A stretch of 64,000 nucleotides of DNA from Marinobacter qingdaonensis (GTDB lineage: Bacteria > Pseudomonadota > Gammaproteobacteria > Pseudomonadales > Oleiphilaceae): NCBI RefSeq assembly GCF_034555935.1, contig NZ_JAYDCJ010000001.1, forward strand, positions 496,001-560,000, written 5' to 3'. Of the stretch, positions 29,208-37,807 are shown one piece after another. A program made the position numbers and the translations under genes. The notes under the pieces were generated by a model. The model ran no database searches. It saw only the letters and a list, made by a program, of their open reading frames with translations, and was not told the origin of the DNA. Each line of letters opens with the position of its first letter. Positions within the stretch are counted from its first letter, which is position 1.

Positions 29208-29427
29208 TTGTCATTCCGCGTCAGCGGGCCCCCTAAAAATCAGCTAAACCCTTGCGCCCCAAGGCCTCCGAAGATTTTCGGGAGAAATTAAAGTTCTTAT
29301 ATATATGAATATCAATTTCGGGCAAAAATCTTCGGCATGAGAGTTACTCTCATTTAGAAAAGAAATGTCCCCACCTGGCGGTGGGAGTGACAACGTGGGG
29401 CGTTGCGGGTGGGAAGAGAGTTACTCC
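29208..29427. repeat. Twin element, copy 1: hairpin plus GAGAGTTACTCTC palindromes
   Basis: This fills most of the gene-free stretch 29043-29492. In order: CCGC-GTCA-GCGG hairpin in a 21-bp block shared exactly with copy 2; a 68-nt hairpin (29268-29335) with arms CCGAAGATTTT and AAAATCTTCGG, an inner GAAATT/AATTTC stem and a TATATATAT apex; the perfect palindrome ATGAGAGT-T-ACTCTCAT (29337-29353); and a further GAGAGTTACTCC (29416-29427). Copy 2 is at 44217-44400. No protein-coding sense is seen; replication origin or regulatory element are the main options. Confidence 0.75.
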
Positions 29428-29462
29428 TGAAAGATCTAAGCGTGTAATTTGTTATGCCGTAA

Positions 29463-29471
29463 TGATATAAT
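29463..29471 (+). promoter_or_regulatory. Extended -10 promoter of the resolvase/structural operon
   Basis: TGATATAAT (29463-29471), 21 bp before the resolvase ATG, with no clear -35. The GAGAGTTACTCC site lies 36 bp upstream, placed for activation or repression. Confidence 0.6.
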
Positions 29472-29492
29472 GGAGAGACAAGAGGTAGCTCC

Positions 29493-29969
29493 ATGTATGT
29501 TGGCATAGATCCCGGAAAGTCGGGTGCAATCGCAGTTTTAGACGACTCGGGAAAGATCCTGGATGTCATCGACATGCCGTGTCAGACCATCGGCTCCCGG
29601 GTCTTTCCGGACGGCGCCGCCATTGCCCAGGTTATCTCGAAGAGCCGCCACGCCTGCATTGAGCTGGTCTCCAGCCGCCCGGGCCAAGGGGTGGTTTCCG
29701 TCTTCACGTTCGGCCAAGGCTTCGGCGGTGTCGTGACGCTCTGCTCTGCCCTCGTCGACGACGTGCAGCTGGAGTCCCCGCAGGCCTGGCAGAAGCACTT
29801 CAAGCTCAGGAAAAAGAAGGGTGAGAAGTCACTGAGCAAGCAGCAGATCGCGGACCGGTGCCTCGCTCTCTACCCGGACGCCCCGCTCTACGGCCCCCGG
29901 GGCGGGCTCAAAGACGGACGCTCTGACGCGATCCTGATCGCTCGCTTTCTTTACGATCAGAAACAGTAG
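29493..29969 (+). CDS. RuvC-like Holliday junction resolvase
   Basis: 158 aa RNase H-fold nuclease. The first acidic residue is in MYVGIDPGKSGAIAVLD (D6). A central Glu follows in ACIELVSSRPGQG, and the C-terminal acidic cluster is in GLKDGRSDAILIARF. Phage RuvC-like enzymes cut branched DNA before packaging, consistent with its place directly ahead of terminase. An endonuclease I-like second resolvase is at 56333. Confidence 0.8.
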   Translation: MYVGIDPGKSGAIAVLDDSGKILDVIDMPCQTIGSRVFPDGAAIAQVISKSRHACIELVSSRPGQGVVSVFTFGQGFGGVVTLCSALVDDVQLESPQAWQKHFKLRKKKGEKSLSKQQIADRCLALYPDAPLYGPRGGLKDGRSDAILIARFLYDQKQ

Positions 29970-29977
29970 CATATATG
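29966..29977 (+). repeat. GTAGCAT motif before the small terminase gene
   Basis: GTAGCATATATG, overlapping the TAG stop of the resolvase gene and 14 bp before the next ATG. A divergent member of the nine-copy motif set. Confidence 0.45.
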
Positions 29978-29991
29978 AAAAGGACTAAGAG

Positions 29992-30534
29992 ATGCCTCCA
30001 AGAAAAACGGCACAGAAAAAGGGCTCAACAAAGGCGAAGGACAAGTACCCTGGTCTCGGCCGACCGTCACGGTACAAGCCCGAGTACGCCCAGCAGCTGA
30101 TCGAGCACTTCGACGTACCGCCCGGAGAGTACCTGGACGTCCCCCAGCGGGACGGGTCCATCAAATCCGTGTGGCGGGCAAACCCACTCCCCACCCTGGC
30201 CGGCTTCTGCCGCAAACTCCTGATCTGCCGAAAGACCCTGCACAACTGGGCCCACGAGGTCGACGAGTCTGGAGCCCCGGTTCGCCCTGAATTTTTACAC
30301 GCGCTAAACGCGGTGAAAGAGATGCAGGAAGACGTCTTCACGACTAACGGTCTCTCCGGCGCTTACAACGGCCCCTTCGCCGCGTTGGCTGCAAAGAACA
30401 TCCTCGACTGGCGTGACAAATCCAGCTCTGAAATCTCCGGTCCCGACGGTGCACCGATCCAGCAGCAGACCACCCTGGACCTCACGCCCGAAGCCGCTGC
30501 GGCCATCTCCAAGTCCCTGGAAGAGCAGTTCTGA
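29992..30534 (+). CDS. Terminase small subunit
   Basis: 180 aa. The N-terminus is basic; a central HTH-like region follows (PTLAGFCRKLLICRKTLHNWAHE), then GPFAALAAKNILDWRDKSSSE, typical of Gp3-type packaging proteins. The C-terminal helix LDLTPEAAAAISKSLEEQF probably contacts the large subunit. It binds phage DNA and recruits the motor. Its TGA overlaps the terminase large ATG by one base. Confidence 0.8.
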   Translation: MPPRKTAQKKGSTKAKDKYPGLGRPSRYKPEYAQQLIEHFDVPPGEYLDVPQRDGSIKSVWRANPLPTLAGFCRKLLICRKTLHNWAHEVDESGAPVRPEFLHALNAVKEMQEDVFTTNGLSGAYNGPFAALAAKNILDWRDKSSSEISGPDGAPIQQQTTLDLTPEAAAAISKSLEEQF

Positions 30535-32096
30535 TGCCCCACTCGGCGGAGCAGAAGATCATGGATCCCCGGGTTCTGGCGGTGCTCAAGCACAAGCTGG
30601 AAACGGATTTCCTGTTCTTCACTCGGTACTTCTTTAAGCAGCTCACCGGTCAAAACTTCGTCGTCTCTGATCATCACCGAATCATCGAAGACCACGTCTA
30701 CCAAGTCACCGCCGCCCAGATCTTGCGCCTGATCGTCAACATCCCCCCAAGATATGGGAAGACGGAGATGCTGGTGGTGATGTTCATCGCGTGGTGTATT
30801 GCGAAGAACCCCCGCGCCAAGTTCATCCATCTTTCGTACTCCGACGAACTGGCTTTCGACAACTCATCCCGGATCAAAGAGCTGATCCTCTCCGACGCCT
30901 TCCAGGCCGTCTGGCCTCACATCCAGCTCAAGGGCGACGCCAAGTCAAAGAAGAAGTGGTACACGACCCAAGGCGGCGGCGTCTATGCCACTTCCTCCGG
31001 CGGTGCGGTCACAGGCTTTGGTGCCGGCTCCACGGCCTCCGAGGGCTCCCAGGATGCGTCACATGAGCAGCTCCAGGAACTCGAAGAACACGGCATCGAC
31101 ACCAGCTTTTTGACTACAAACCAGGAGCAGCTGGACCCGGACCTCTTCTACGGCGCCATCATCGTCGACGACCCTTTGAAGCCCGGCGACGCCGAGTCCG
31201 CCACGGTCCGGAAGACCATCAACAAGCGCATGAGTAACACCATCGCGTCTCGGGTGAACTCCCGTAAGACTCCGATCATCGTGGTCATGCAGCGGCTGCA
31301 CGAGGAAGACACCACCGGCTATCTCCTGGATGGTGGTACCGGGGATACCTGGACACACCTGAAGCTGGCTGCCCTCACCGAGGATCCGGTCACCGGGGAG
31401 CAAAAAGCCCTGTGGCCGTTCAAGCACACAGTCGAAGAGCTGGAGCGCCAGCGGGATGCCGACCCGTACGTCTTCTCCGGTCAGATGCAGCAGGAACCAA
31501 CCCCAATCGCCGGCGGTGTCGTGTCGCTTGATTGGTTCGGCCGGTACGGCGAACACCCCGCAGAATGCGAGCAGATCGTCTTCAGCTGTGACACCGCGTT
31601 CAAGACCGCAGAGATCAACGACCCCTCGGTCATCTCAGTCTTCGGTAAGTACAACAAGAGATGGTATCTGCTCGACGTGTGGAGACGCAGAGCAAAGTAC
31701 CCGGAGCTCAAGCGCACCCTGATCAACCTGAATGCGATCTGGAGCCCTCACGCCATCCTGATCGAGGACAAAGCCAGTGGGCAAAGCCTTATCCAGGACG
31801 GCCGGGAAGAAGGCTTACCCGTAATTGCTATCGAGCCGGAGGCCAACAAGGTCATCCGCATGAGCAATCAATCCAGCCTGGTAGAGGCCGGCCTGGTAGT
31901 GCTCCCGGAGAAAGCTTCATGGCTGTATGACTTTGAGCAAGAGATAATTCACTTCCCGAAGTCCAAGCACGATGACCAAGTCGATACCCTCAGCCAGCTC
32001 CTGAAATGGCAGCGTAAACAGTCGCTCAGCATCACCTTGGACTACGAGGATGTGGATATGAAAGAGCTGGAAGCGGAGCTCGAGGACTACTACTAA
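30534..32096 (+). CDS. Terminase large subunit
   Basis: 520 aa DNA-packaging motor. ATPase: Walker A-like NIPPRYGKTEMLVV, Walker B AIIVDDPLKP, and coupling region VVMQRLHEEDTTGYLL. Nuclease domain with acidic residues in IVFSCDTAFK, ILIEDKASGQSL and SKHDDQVDTLSQ. About 30 residues after Walker A it reads KFIHLSYSDELAFDNS, usual for this group. It starts within the stop of the small subunit gene. Confidence 0.95.
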   Translation: MPHSAEQKIMDPRVLAVLKHKLETDFLFFTRYFFKQLTGQNFVVSDHHRIIEDHVYQVTAAQILRLIVNIPPRYGKTEMLVVMFIAWCIAKNPRAKFIHLSYSDELAFDNSSRIKELILSDAFQAVWPHIQLKGDAKSKKKWYTTQGGGVYATSSGGAVTGFGAGSTASEGSQDASHEQLQELEEHGIDTSFLTTNQEQLDPDLFYGAIIVDDPLKPGDAESATVRKTINKRMSNTIASRVNSRKTPIIVVMQRLHEEDTTGYLLDGGTGDTWTHLKLAALTEDPVTGEQKALWPFKHTVEELERQRDADPYVFSGQMQQEPTPIAGGVVSLDWFGRYGEHPAECEQIVFSCDTAFKTAEINDPSVISVFGKYNKRWYLLDVWRRRAKYPELKRTLINLNAIWSPHAILIEDKASGQSLIQDGREEGLPVIAIEPEANKVIRMSNQSSLVEAGLVVLPEKASWLYDFEQEIIHFPKSKHDDQVDTLSQLLKWQRKQSLSITLDYEDVDMKELEAELEDYY

Positions 32097-32323
32097 CTGC
32101 TTTTTGACCCCAAAAACATCGCCCTCAGATTCCCAGTTACCCCAAAACCTGGACAATCCACCCTACTTTTCACGTGAAAGCGCTTTGGCCACAACCTAAT
32201 CGCTCTGGTGTCTGAGTCCTGCCAAGGCCTTTCGTCCTCACTTCTTATTCCATTTTTAATGACAAATAGTTTTTTAGTGCTATAATTATCTTATAAGTAT
32301 GGATAAAGGAAGGGAGCACAGGC
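32097..32323. other. Gene-free spacer after terminase
   Basis: Contains a TTTTTGACCCCAAAAA palindrome-like copy (32101-32116) of a motif seen again at 32594, 32608 and 57241, and a perfect TTTCACGTGAAA palindrome (32168-32179). The promoter of the next gene is at its end. No ORF is supported. Confidence 0.5.
32278..32286 (+). promoter_or_regulatory. Extended -10 promoter
   Basis: TGCTATAAT, with ATGACA as a possible -35 at a 16-bp spacing. It lies 37 bp before the small gene at 32324. Confidence 0.6.
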
Positions 32324-32533
32324 ATGAACCGATTTCTCAAAGAAGCACTGACCCACGGCTGCACACAGATGCTTGGCGGGCTCACGCTTCACACCCGGCA
32401 GCACATTCAGATGCAGCAGAAGAGCTGGCCAGACGATGCGCCGGGCAAGCACAAGGACTTCAGTGACTCGCCTTTTTGGCTTCAATCAAAAGACGGCCGC
32501 ACGGTCGGCATGGAAAAAGACGCGCTGATCTGA
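32324..32533 (+). CDS. Small phage protein, unknown
   Basis: 69 aa (MNRFLKEALTHGCTQMLGGL), soluble, Lys/Asp-rich in the second half. It has its own promoter and an AAGGAAGGGAG ribosome site. A GGGGT-ctcggc-ACCCC hairpin follows at about 32540. It sits between terminase and tail-fibre genes among other small genes and could be a moron. No family recognised. Confidence 0.55.
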   Translation: MNRFLKEALTHGCTQMLGGLTLHTRQHIQMQQKSWPDDAPGKHKDFSDSPFWLQSKDGRTVGMEKDALI

Positions 32534-32847
32534 TTGCCCGGGGTCTCGGCACCCCGCTTCTTGTCCTCAATCGGCTTTGATCTCAACAAGAAGTTGGGGT
32601 CAAAAAGTTTTTGGGGTCAATAAACACCCTGCCCTCTCCTCCCCTCCTGTTTCGGCTTCTACGTACAAATTTATTTCATCTTTTTCTCATTTATCTTCTC
32701 GGGCGACTGCCTGGAATTGCACTTATTTCGCTATCCGACCTCGAAAAAAATGACAAATTAGATATTATTCCATAAATTTGTCGTTACCTTAAATTTTGGT
32801 ATAGTATTTACAAAGAGTGAAGAAAAACAACAACCTGGAGAAACGTC
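32534..32847. other. Gene-free spacer with hairpin, repeats and promoter
   Basis: Starts with a GGGGT/ACCCC hairpin (weak terminator). It holds two direct copies of TTGGGGTCAA (32594 and 32611) and a long pyrimidine-rich stretch, and ends with an extended -10 promoter TGGTATAGT (32797-32805) for the next gene. No coding sense seen. Confidence 0.5.
32797..32805 (+). promoter_or_regulatory. Extended -10 promoter
   Basis: TGGTATAGT, with TTGTCG as a possible -35 at about 16 bp spacing; 42 bp before ATG 32848. Confidence 0.55.
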
Positions 32848-33126
32848 ATGAATACATTCACATACGACATCACTGACTGCATCGAAGCCAAAATTACTGT
32901 GAAAGAGCGCGATGACTTTCTTATGAACGGAACAGTCACGACTGTTTACGACGTCGAGATTGCCGGCCAAAAGTTCGAGAGATGTGAAGTCACCGCACCG
33001 ACCACATCTCAAGCTTTTGTGCACGACGAGCCGACTTTCATGGAAATGATGCGCAGCCTTGAGCTTGATGCAAAAGACAGCGGCCGTCTTGCAGAGTGCA
33101 TCGAAGACGCGGTCACGTCCGCCTAA
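32848..33126 (+). CDS. Small acidic phage protein, unknown
   Basis: 92 aa (MNTFTYDITDCIEAKITVKE). Alternating polar/hydrophobic beta-like first half, acidic helical end (FMEMMRSLELDAKDSGRLAE). A CTGGAGAAACGTC ribosome site precedes the ATG. First gene of a three-gene set (32848, 33176, 33429) that ends at a terminator near 33629. The acidic, small and single-promoter character would fit an anti-host factor, but nothing proves it. Confidence 0.55.
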   Translation: MNTFTYDITDCIEAKITVKERDDFLMNGTVTTVYDVEIAGQKFERCEVTAPTTSQAFVHDEPTFMEMMRSLELDAKDSGRLAECIEDAVTSA

Positions 33127-33175
33127 TAACCACCCCGGGACTCCGGCCCCGAATAAAAACTAAAAGGAGAAAACC

Positions 33176-33427
33176 ATGGAACTCAAAATAAAAAGTCGAA
33201 AACTTGACCGCTTGCTTACGTTCTCACGCCCTGGCGGCACCTACATCTACGTCGATGCTAACGGACGAGCGGGTACCCAAGGCGAGCAAATCTGCAAAGG
33301 CGGCGAAACAAATCAAGGTCAGTGTCTCAGCTATCGAGGTGACGACAAGAAGGCGTTCGAAGCCATCTGTCGCAAGTGGCTGTCCGATCATATCTACAAG
33401 ACCAAGACCGCTGGCTGGGGGGTGTGA
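33176..33427 (+). CDS. Small phage protein, unknown
   Basis: 83 aa basic protein (MELKIKSRKLDRLLTFSRPG) with an AAAGGAG ribosome site. Contains TYIYVDANGRAGTQGEQICKGG and two cysteines in the middle. It ends 1 bp before the next start. No family recognised. Confidence 0.55.
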   Translation: MELKIKSRKLDRLLTFSRPGGTYIYVDANGRAGTQGEQICKGGETNQGQCLSYRGDDKKAFEAICRKWLSDHIYKTKTAGWGV

Positions 33428-33428
33428 C

Positions 33429-33611
33429 ATGACTCTTATCGAGCTTCTCAACGTCAAGATCAGCTACGACTTTTCCGGTGATCACGCTTCGCTCCAAGCG
33501 CCTCTTCCCGAAAAAGAAGCTGTCGCACTACGACGGTACATTCAGCAGAAGATCCGCACCGGCCGCTTTCCTGAACGCTTCCACGGCCGCTTCTCAGAGC
33601 TCGGAGCCTGA
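33429..33611 (+). CDS. Small phage protein, unknown
   Basis: 60 aa from ATG 33429 (MTLIELLNVKISYDFSGDHA). It starts 1 bp after the TGA of the upstream gene, indicating coupled translation; the longer upstream frame would overlap that gene entirely. C-terminal half basic (RRYIQQKIRTGRFPERFHGR). Confidence 0.5.
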   Translation: MTLIELLNVKISYDFSGDHASLQAPLPEKEAVALRRYIQQKIRTGRFPERFHGRFSELGA

Positions 33612-33628
33612 CTCCAGTCCTCCCAGAC

Positions 33629-33656
33629 CAGCCCCTTCATCAGGGGCTTTTTCGTT
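33629..33656 (+). terminator. Rho-independent terminator before the tail-fibre module
   Basis: AGCCCCT-TCATC-AGGGGCT followed by TTTTCGTT. It separates the small-gene operon from the fibre genes, which start from their own promoter. Confidence 0.75.
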
Positions 33657-33662
33657 ATTACA

Positions 33663-33702
33663 GTAGCATTTATTGTCCACAAAAAGCCTTACATGATATA
33701 AT
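33663..33702 (+). promoter_or_regulatory. GTAGCATTTATT motif and extended -10 promoter
   Basis: GTAGCATTTATT at 33663-33674; TGATATAAT at 33694-33702. The distance from motif to -10 equals that at 39841-39880. Confidence 0.65.
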
Positions 33703-33738
33703 CAGTTATAACTGAATCAATTCTTATAGGCTTTGGGC

Positions 33739-34092
33739 ATGAGCAGACTCCTCGGGGAATTCCGGAAGGGCGACGACTGGGACATCTTGATCCGCTTCAA
33801 TCTCGCCGACGACTCCCCCATCGACATCACCGGCTTCAAGTACACCCTGACCCTGGTTGAGGATTTTGGCGATGCACCGGCCCTGGTGGCTGAGCACACC
33901 GCTAACACCGTCGAGGGTGCACAGGGTATCTGCCTGTTCCGTGTCGACAGTGAGCTGACCGCTGCGGTGGAAGCCGGCAAGTACTACTGGGATATTCAGC
34001 AAGAAGACCCGGACGGCCGGATCAACACCATTCTGCCGGAGCCTGAGGACTACAAAGACCGCTTCGTCGTTCGCCCTGACGCCACTCGGTAA
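33739..34092 (+). CDS. Phage tail/baseplate accessory protein, BppU N-domain-like
   Basis: 117 aa from ATG 33739 (MSRLLGEFRKGDDWDILIRF), AUAGG ribosome site. The pattern GDDWDILIRFNLADDSPIDITGFKYTLTL followed by GKYYWDIQQEDPDGR resembles the beta-sandwich at the N-terminus of BppU-like upper baseplate proteins. It opens a fibre module (33739-37774). The assignment is from fold-like pattern only. Confidence 0.5.
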   Translation: MSRLLGEFRKGDDWDILIRFNLADDSPIDITGFKYTLTLVEDFGDAPALVAEHTANTVEGAQGICLFRVDSELTAAVEAGKYYWDIQQEDPDGRINTILPEPEDYKDRFVVRPDATR

Positions 34093-34104
34093 GGGAACTA
34101 TTTC

Positions 34105-34467
34105 ATGGCGAGACCGCAAATTTCTGCCGGCAAGGCGGTGGTCATTAGGGGCGAGAAGGGAGATCCCGGGAAGTCCGTCGACTACAGCGTCGAAGAGCAT
34201 CGAGTTGGTTTCAAAAGAGAAGATGAGACCGACTTTCGATACACAGAAGACCTGCGCCCGGAGATCGTCACTCGCACCATTCGGCCCACGGGACGGAAGT
34301 ATCTGCTCGGGAAGATCGGGGAGATCCTGGATCTGCGGGCTTACACAGACGATGAGCGGCGACTGGAGGTCTCACTCGCGACTGAAGCTTATGAGAACAA
34401 CTTGTACCTGACGTCGCTTGTCGACACCTCCAACCTCTTTATCGAACTCACTCTCCTGGAGAAATAA
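34105..34467 (+). CDS. Fibre-module protein with a short collagen-like stretch
   Basis: 120 aa (MARPQISAGKAVVIRGEKGD). GEKGDPGKS near residue 17 is a single collagen-type turn like those at fibre joints. The rest is beta-rich (EILDLRAYTDDERRLEVSLATEAYENN). It lies 12 bp after the BppU-like gene and 5 bp before the next, in one operon. Probably a virion fibre component; no family recognised. Confidence 0.5.
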   Translation: MARPQISAGKAVVIRGEKGDPGKSVDYSVEEHRVGFKREDETDFRYTEDLRPEIVTRTIRPTGRKYLLGKIGEILDLRAYTDDERRLEVSLATEAYENNLYLTSLVDTSNLFIELTLLEK

Positions 34468-34472
34468 ATCCC

Positions 34473-35282
34473 ATGTCTGAAAGACTTTATTACCACAACC
34501 TCGATGGCGTTGGCGTCGCCCAGCTCAAAGGCATGCGTCTGCACAATGTCGCAGACCAGGCTGGCCAGGATCAGATCGTCTCTACCGGCAACAACGGCTC
34601 TCCGCTCAGCTCTCAGAACGCGGGCCTCGGCATCTACCGCACCGACCTGCGCCGGGTGGCTTACTGGTCCGGATCGGAATTCATCTTCCAAGAGATCGAG
34701 ATTGATGGCGACATCCGATTTAAGGGCCAGCTCGATGCCTCTCTTGCGATCGACGACCCGGCTCAGCCGCAGGCGGTCGACAACATCAGCGGTTATCAGT
34801 ACGTCGTCACCGTCGCAGGCACTCTGAATGCCGGCGCTACCGGCGTTGCCTTCTCGCCGTTTGCAGACGTAACCCCAGGCGATCAGATTCTTTTCGTATC
34901 TTCGACCGAAGCGTACGTAATCCAGCGCAACGACGTTCAGGCGACCGAGAGCATCATGGGCAACATCCGCCTGGCGACGCAGGGTGAAGTCGATGATGGT
35001 CAGAGCTCTAACACCGCCGTGACCCCGAAAACCCTGGGCGTCCGTCTCACCTCGCACCCGAAGATGTTTGTCACGTCCATGGATCTGACGGGCGCCGGCA
35101 ACGACAACATTCTTCAACACGATCTGAATCTCGTGAACAAAGACGGCTTCGTGCTGAGCGCTTCGCACAACGGCCGAACGATCGATGTGGAAGTCGAGTC
35201 AATTGATGTCAACCGAGTGAAGTTGAGCTCCCTGCTGAGCCTCGGCGGTGTGGTGGTGGCCATCTCCGGCCTGGTGAAATAA
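34473..35282 (+). CDS. Tail fibre-like virion protein
   Basis: 269 aa. NIRLATQGEVDDGQSSNTAVTPKTLGVRL is the repeat motif found near the ends of many tail fibres. The N-terminal part is LYYHNLDGVGVAQLKG and a beta-rich C-terminus ends SLLSLGGVVVAISGLVK. Starts 5 bp after the upstream gene with a GGAGAAAT ribosome site. Likely part of the host-contacting fibre complex together with the collagen-like protein that follows. Confidence 0.65.
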   Translation: MSERLYYHNLDGVGVAQLKGMRLHNVADQAGQDQIVSTGNNGSPLSSQNAGLGIYRTDLRRVAYWSGSEFIFQEIEIDGDIRFKGQLDASLAIDDPAQPQAVDNISGYQYVVTVAGTLNAGATGVAFSPFADVTPGDQILFVSSTEAYVIQRNDVQATESIMGNIRLATQGEVDDGQSSNTAVTPKTLGVRLTSHPKMFVTSMDLTGAGNDNILQHDLNLVNKDGFVLSASHNGRTIDVEVESIDVNRVKLSSLLSLGGVVVAISGLVK

Positions 35283-35295
35283 ATCGTTGTTACTG

Positions 35296-35323
35296 TAGCA
35301 TTTATTTGTTGCGTGTTATAATA
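35296..35323 (+). promoter_or_regulatory. GTAGCATTTATT motif and extended -10 promoter before the collagen-like fibre
   Basis: GTAGCATTTATT at 35296-35307 and TGTTATAAT at 35315-35323, closer together than in the other cases, so the motif is not a fixed -35 box. Confidence 0.65.
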
Positions 35324-35348
35324 AGCTATTCTATAAAGGTTTCGATTC

Positions 35349-37358
35349 ATGTCTAGCTCAGAGATCAAGCTCACCTACGCCCAGGCCCCACTCGTCATTG
35401 CCGGGGAGCAAGGCGCGCCCGGCCCAGAAGGACCGCAGGGACTGACCGGTCCTCAAGGCGAAGCCGGTCCCCAGGGTCCGCAGGGAGAAGTCGGTCCGAT
35501 CGGTCCCGCCGGTGCAGACGGCGCCCAAGGTCCCGCTGGTCCCCAGGGTCCTGCGGGTGCTGACGGTGCCCCGGGTCCTGCCGGAGCGGATGGCGCCCAA
35601 GGTCCTGCTGGTCCTCAGGGTCCTGCGGGTACCCAGGGTGAAGCTGGTCCCGCTGGCGCGGATGGTGCGATGGGACCTGCCGGTCCTGCTGGCGCTGACG
35701 GCGCGGATGGCAAGACGATCTCGAGCACTGAAATCAATCCCCAGGGCGAGCTAGTCATCACGTACAGCGATGCATCTGTCGTCAATGCTGGCCCGGTGAA
35801 AGGTGCGGACGGAGCAGATGGCCCCCAGGGTCCTGCTGGTCCCGCCGGTGCTGATGGCGCTCAAGGCCCTGTCGGTCCTTCGGGCCCCGCCGGTGACGCT
35901 GGTCCTGCCGGCCCTGCGGGCGCTGATGGAGCCGCCGGGGCAGAGGGTGTCTCAGTCGTCAGTAGCACGATCAATGAACAGAACCATCTGATCCTGACTC
36001 TCTCTGACGCGACTGAAATCGATGCAGGTCTGATCGAAGCCTCCGGCGGCCCCCGCATCGGCGAAATCCTGCGCTTTTCCGGAGCCGAGCCAGATGCCAA
36101 GTGGCGCCGGGCTGACGGCTCTGCGTACGCTGAGGCCGAGCACCCGGAGCTTGCGGCAAGCGGTTTGTCTGCAAATCAGAGCGTGCCGGGCGGTGTGGAG
36201 TCGATGACTTTCACGGAGTACTACAGCGGCTTCGAGAACTCGAACCAGGGCGACATTCGGGTCCGATTCTCAAAGTACGACGCTAATCGAATCACCGTTG
36301 CCGGCAACGATAAGTACCCGACATTGATCGATCTATCGGACTTGAGCAAAAAATGCCGAATGTTGCTCAGGTCAGGTGGCACCGCTATTTCAAATGCTTA
36401 CAACTTTCACGTGCACCACGAACTTGAGCAGGCTGGATATATGCCGGGGCTGATGTCCGCGAGCGCCGGAATGCTTGCATTCGACGTGCCTAGCACTCTC
36501 GCACCGACGACATCGTACGTATATGTAGACGTTGAAAATTATCGAATTGTTTACAGCACGGATGTTGTCGGAGCCCCAGCCGAAATGACTCCGGCGTTCT
36601 GCAAAGACAATCTATGGTCTTTCTACGACGGCTCTCAGATCATCTGTGTGACGTTATCAGACACCTACGAGTGCTACATCATCTCAAGCGATGACGCTGG
36701 AGCAACGTTTACATATCGCGCAAAGGTTCCCGGATACGATTCGAACAAGCGTGCGTACAACTGTGTCCGCGGAAGTGACGGATCATTTGTTGTAATGACG
36801 GGCGAGGATGTCCGCTACTACGCATCGCTTGATGACTTCAGTGCGGGCAATGCAATCGTGATCCAGATACTAACTGCTTATTACGCTGCCGGTCTTCAAG
36901 CAGCTTACAGTGCCGATCTCGGTAAGTGGATGATCGTTGAAGGAAGCAACTCTCTGTACACAACTGGAAATGTTGTCTTCTACGATCCCGCAACAAACAC
37001 GACTGAAACCCACCTTTACGCTGACTACGCCGGCGCAAACGTCCGAGCCCAAATCGTTCCGGTCTCCGGTGGCTTTCTTTTCTACAGCGGCTTCGACAGC
37101 AAGATTGTCTACTACACATCTGCATCAACTCCGACCGAGATGACAACCGCGAGCGCAGATTCTGCGTACTCGAACGCCGCGACAACCGTCTCTTACAGCT
37201 ACTTTGACGAAGCCAACTCCGTCTACCTGCTTTCCGGAGGCAGCGACTCGAAGATGCTACAGAGCTACGTCGTGAACATCGGCGCAATCACCTCCTACTT
37301 CCTGCCGAACGTCCCAGATTCTGGCGACGGCCGGGCCTACATCCGCGTCGAAAATTAA
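35349..37358 (+). CDS. Collagen-like tail fibre / receptor-binding protein
   Basis: 669 aa. After 18 residues a Gly-X-Y tract runs to about residue 118 ([20 protein letters not shown]...), then an insert of [20 protein letters not shown] type, a second Gly-X-Y tract (about 150-200), and a near-repeat of the insert ([21 protein letters not shown]). The C-terminal 430 aa are non-repetitive, Tyr/Ser-rich and beta-like, probably the receptor-binding head. The collagen tracts should form trimers. A tail-fibre assembly protein gene follows directly. The repeated GGTCCTGC-type DNA is a likely recombination substrate. Confidence 0.85.
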   Translation: MSSSEIKLTYAQAPLVIAGEQGAPGPEGPQGLTGPQGEAGPQGPQGEVGPIGPAGADGAQGPAGPQGPAGADGAPGPAGADGAQGPAGPQGPAGTQGEAGPAGADGAMGPAGPAGADGADGKTISSTEINPQGELVITYSDASVVNAGPVKGADGADGPQGPAGPAGADGAQGPVGPSGPAGDAGPAGPAGADGAAGAEGVSVVSSTINEQNHLILTLSDATEIDAGLIEASGGPRIGEILRFSGAEPDAKWRRADGSAYAEAEHPELAASGLSANQSVPGGVESMTFTEYYSGFENSNQGDIRVRFSKYDANRITVAGNDKYPTLIDLSDLSKKCRMLLRSGGTAISNAYNFHVHHELEQAGYMPGLMSASAGMLAFDVPSTLAPTTSYVYVDVENYRIVYSTDVVGAPAEMTPAFCKDNLWSFYDGSQIICVTLSDTYECYIISSDDAGATFTYRAKVPGYDSNKRAYNCVRGSDGSFVVMTGEDVRYYASLDDFSAGNAIVIQILTAYYAAGLQAAYSADLGKWMIVEGSNSLYTTGNVVFYDPATNTTETHLYADYAGANVRAQIVPVSGGFLFYSGFDSKIVYYTSASTPTEMTTASADSAYSNAATTVSYSYFDEANSVYLLSGGSDSKMLQSYVVNIGAITSYFLPNVPDSGDGRAYIRVEN

Positions 37359-37375
37359 GATAGGGAAACAGAAAA

Positions 37376-37774
37376 ATGTACGCAGTCATCAATGGCCTTG
37401 GACACATCCTGTCTTTCGAGCACGAGCCGCGAAACGACGGTCGCTTCACCGACGTAGAGATCTCCCCGGACCTAGTCCGGGAGCTCCGGGCACAGCGCGA
37501 AGCGGGCTTTGTCATCAAGTACAAAGACGCCGAGTTCGTTGTTGAAGCCCCGCGTCACGTGGTGACCTGGGAGCAAATCCGGGAGCAGCGAGACACGAAG
37601 TTTGCGGAAGCGGATGCGGAGCTTTTTCGTCTGATCGACGATGAGCTGATCAATGCTCAGGATCACACCGCTTCGAAGCGTGACGTCGCTACTTATCGAA
37701 AAGAGCTTCGTGACGTACCCCAGACTTTCGCACAGCCCCAGGACGTCGTCTGGCCCACCCCGCCGTTCGCCTGA
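37376..37774 (+). CDS. Tail fibre assembly chaperone-like protein
   Basis: 132 aa. The second half, TWEQIREQRDTKFAEADAELFRLIDDELIN...YRKELRDVPQTFAQPQDVVWP, is the characteristic tail-assembly (APC-type) domain found C-terminal in Tfa-like proteins. Placement after the fibre gene with a 17-bp gap fits a role in folding or capping that fibre. Confidence 0.75.
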   Translation: MYAVINGLGHILSFEHEPRNDGRFTDVEISPDLVRELRAQREAGFVIKYKDAEFVVEAPRHVVTWEQIREQRDTKFAEADAELFRLIDDELINAQDHTASKRDVATYRKELRDVPQTFAQPQDVVWPTPPFA

Positions 37775-37779
37775 TTTCA

Positions 37780-37791
37780 GTAGCATCTATT
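37780..37791 (+). repeat. GTAGCATCTATT motif before the portal gene
   Basis: Lies 16 bp upstream of ATG 37808, without a clear -10 box after it. Confidence 0.5.
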
Positions 37792-37807
37792 TTCAAGGTC
37801 AATAAAT

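Noticed and set aside
29366..29431. Short frames starting ATGTCCCC after the palindrome in both twin elements
   Set aside because: Lengths and sequences differ between copies and no ribosome site is present, so not supported as peptides.
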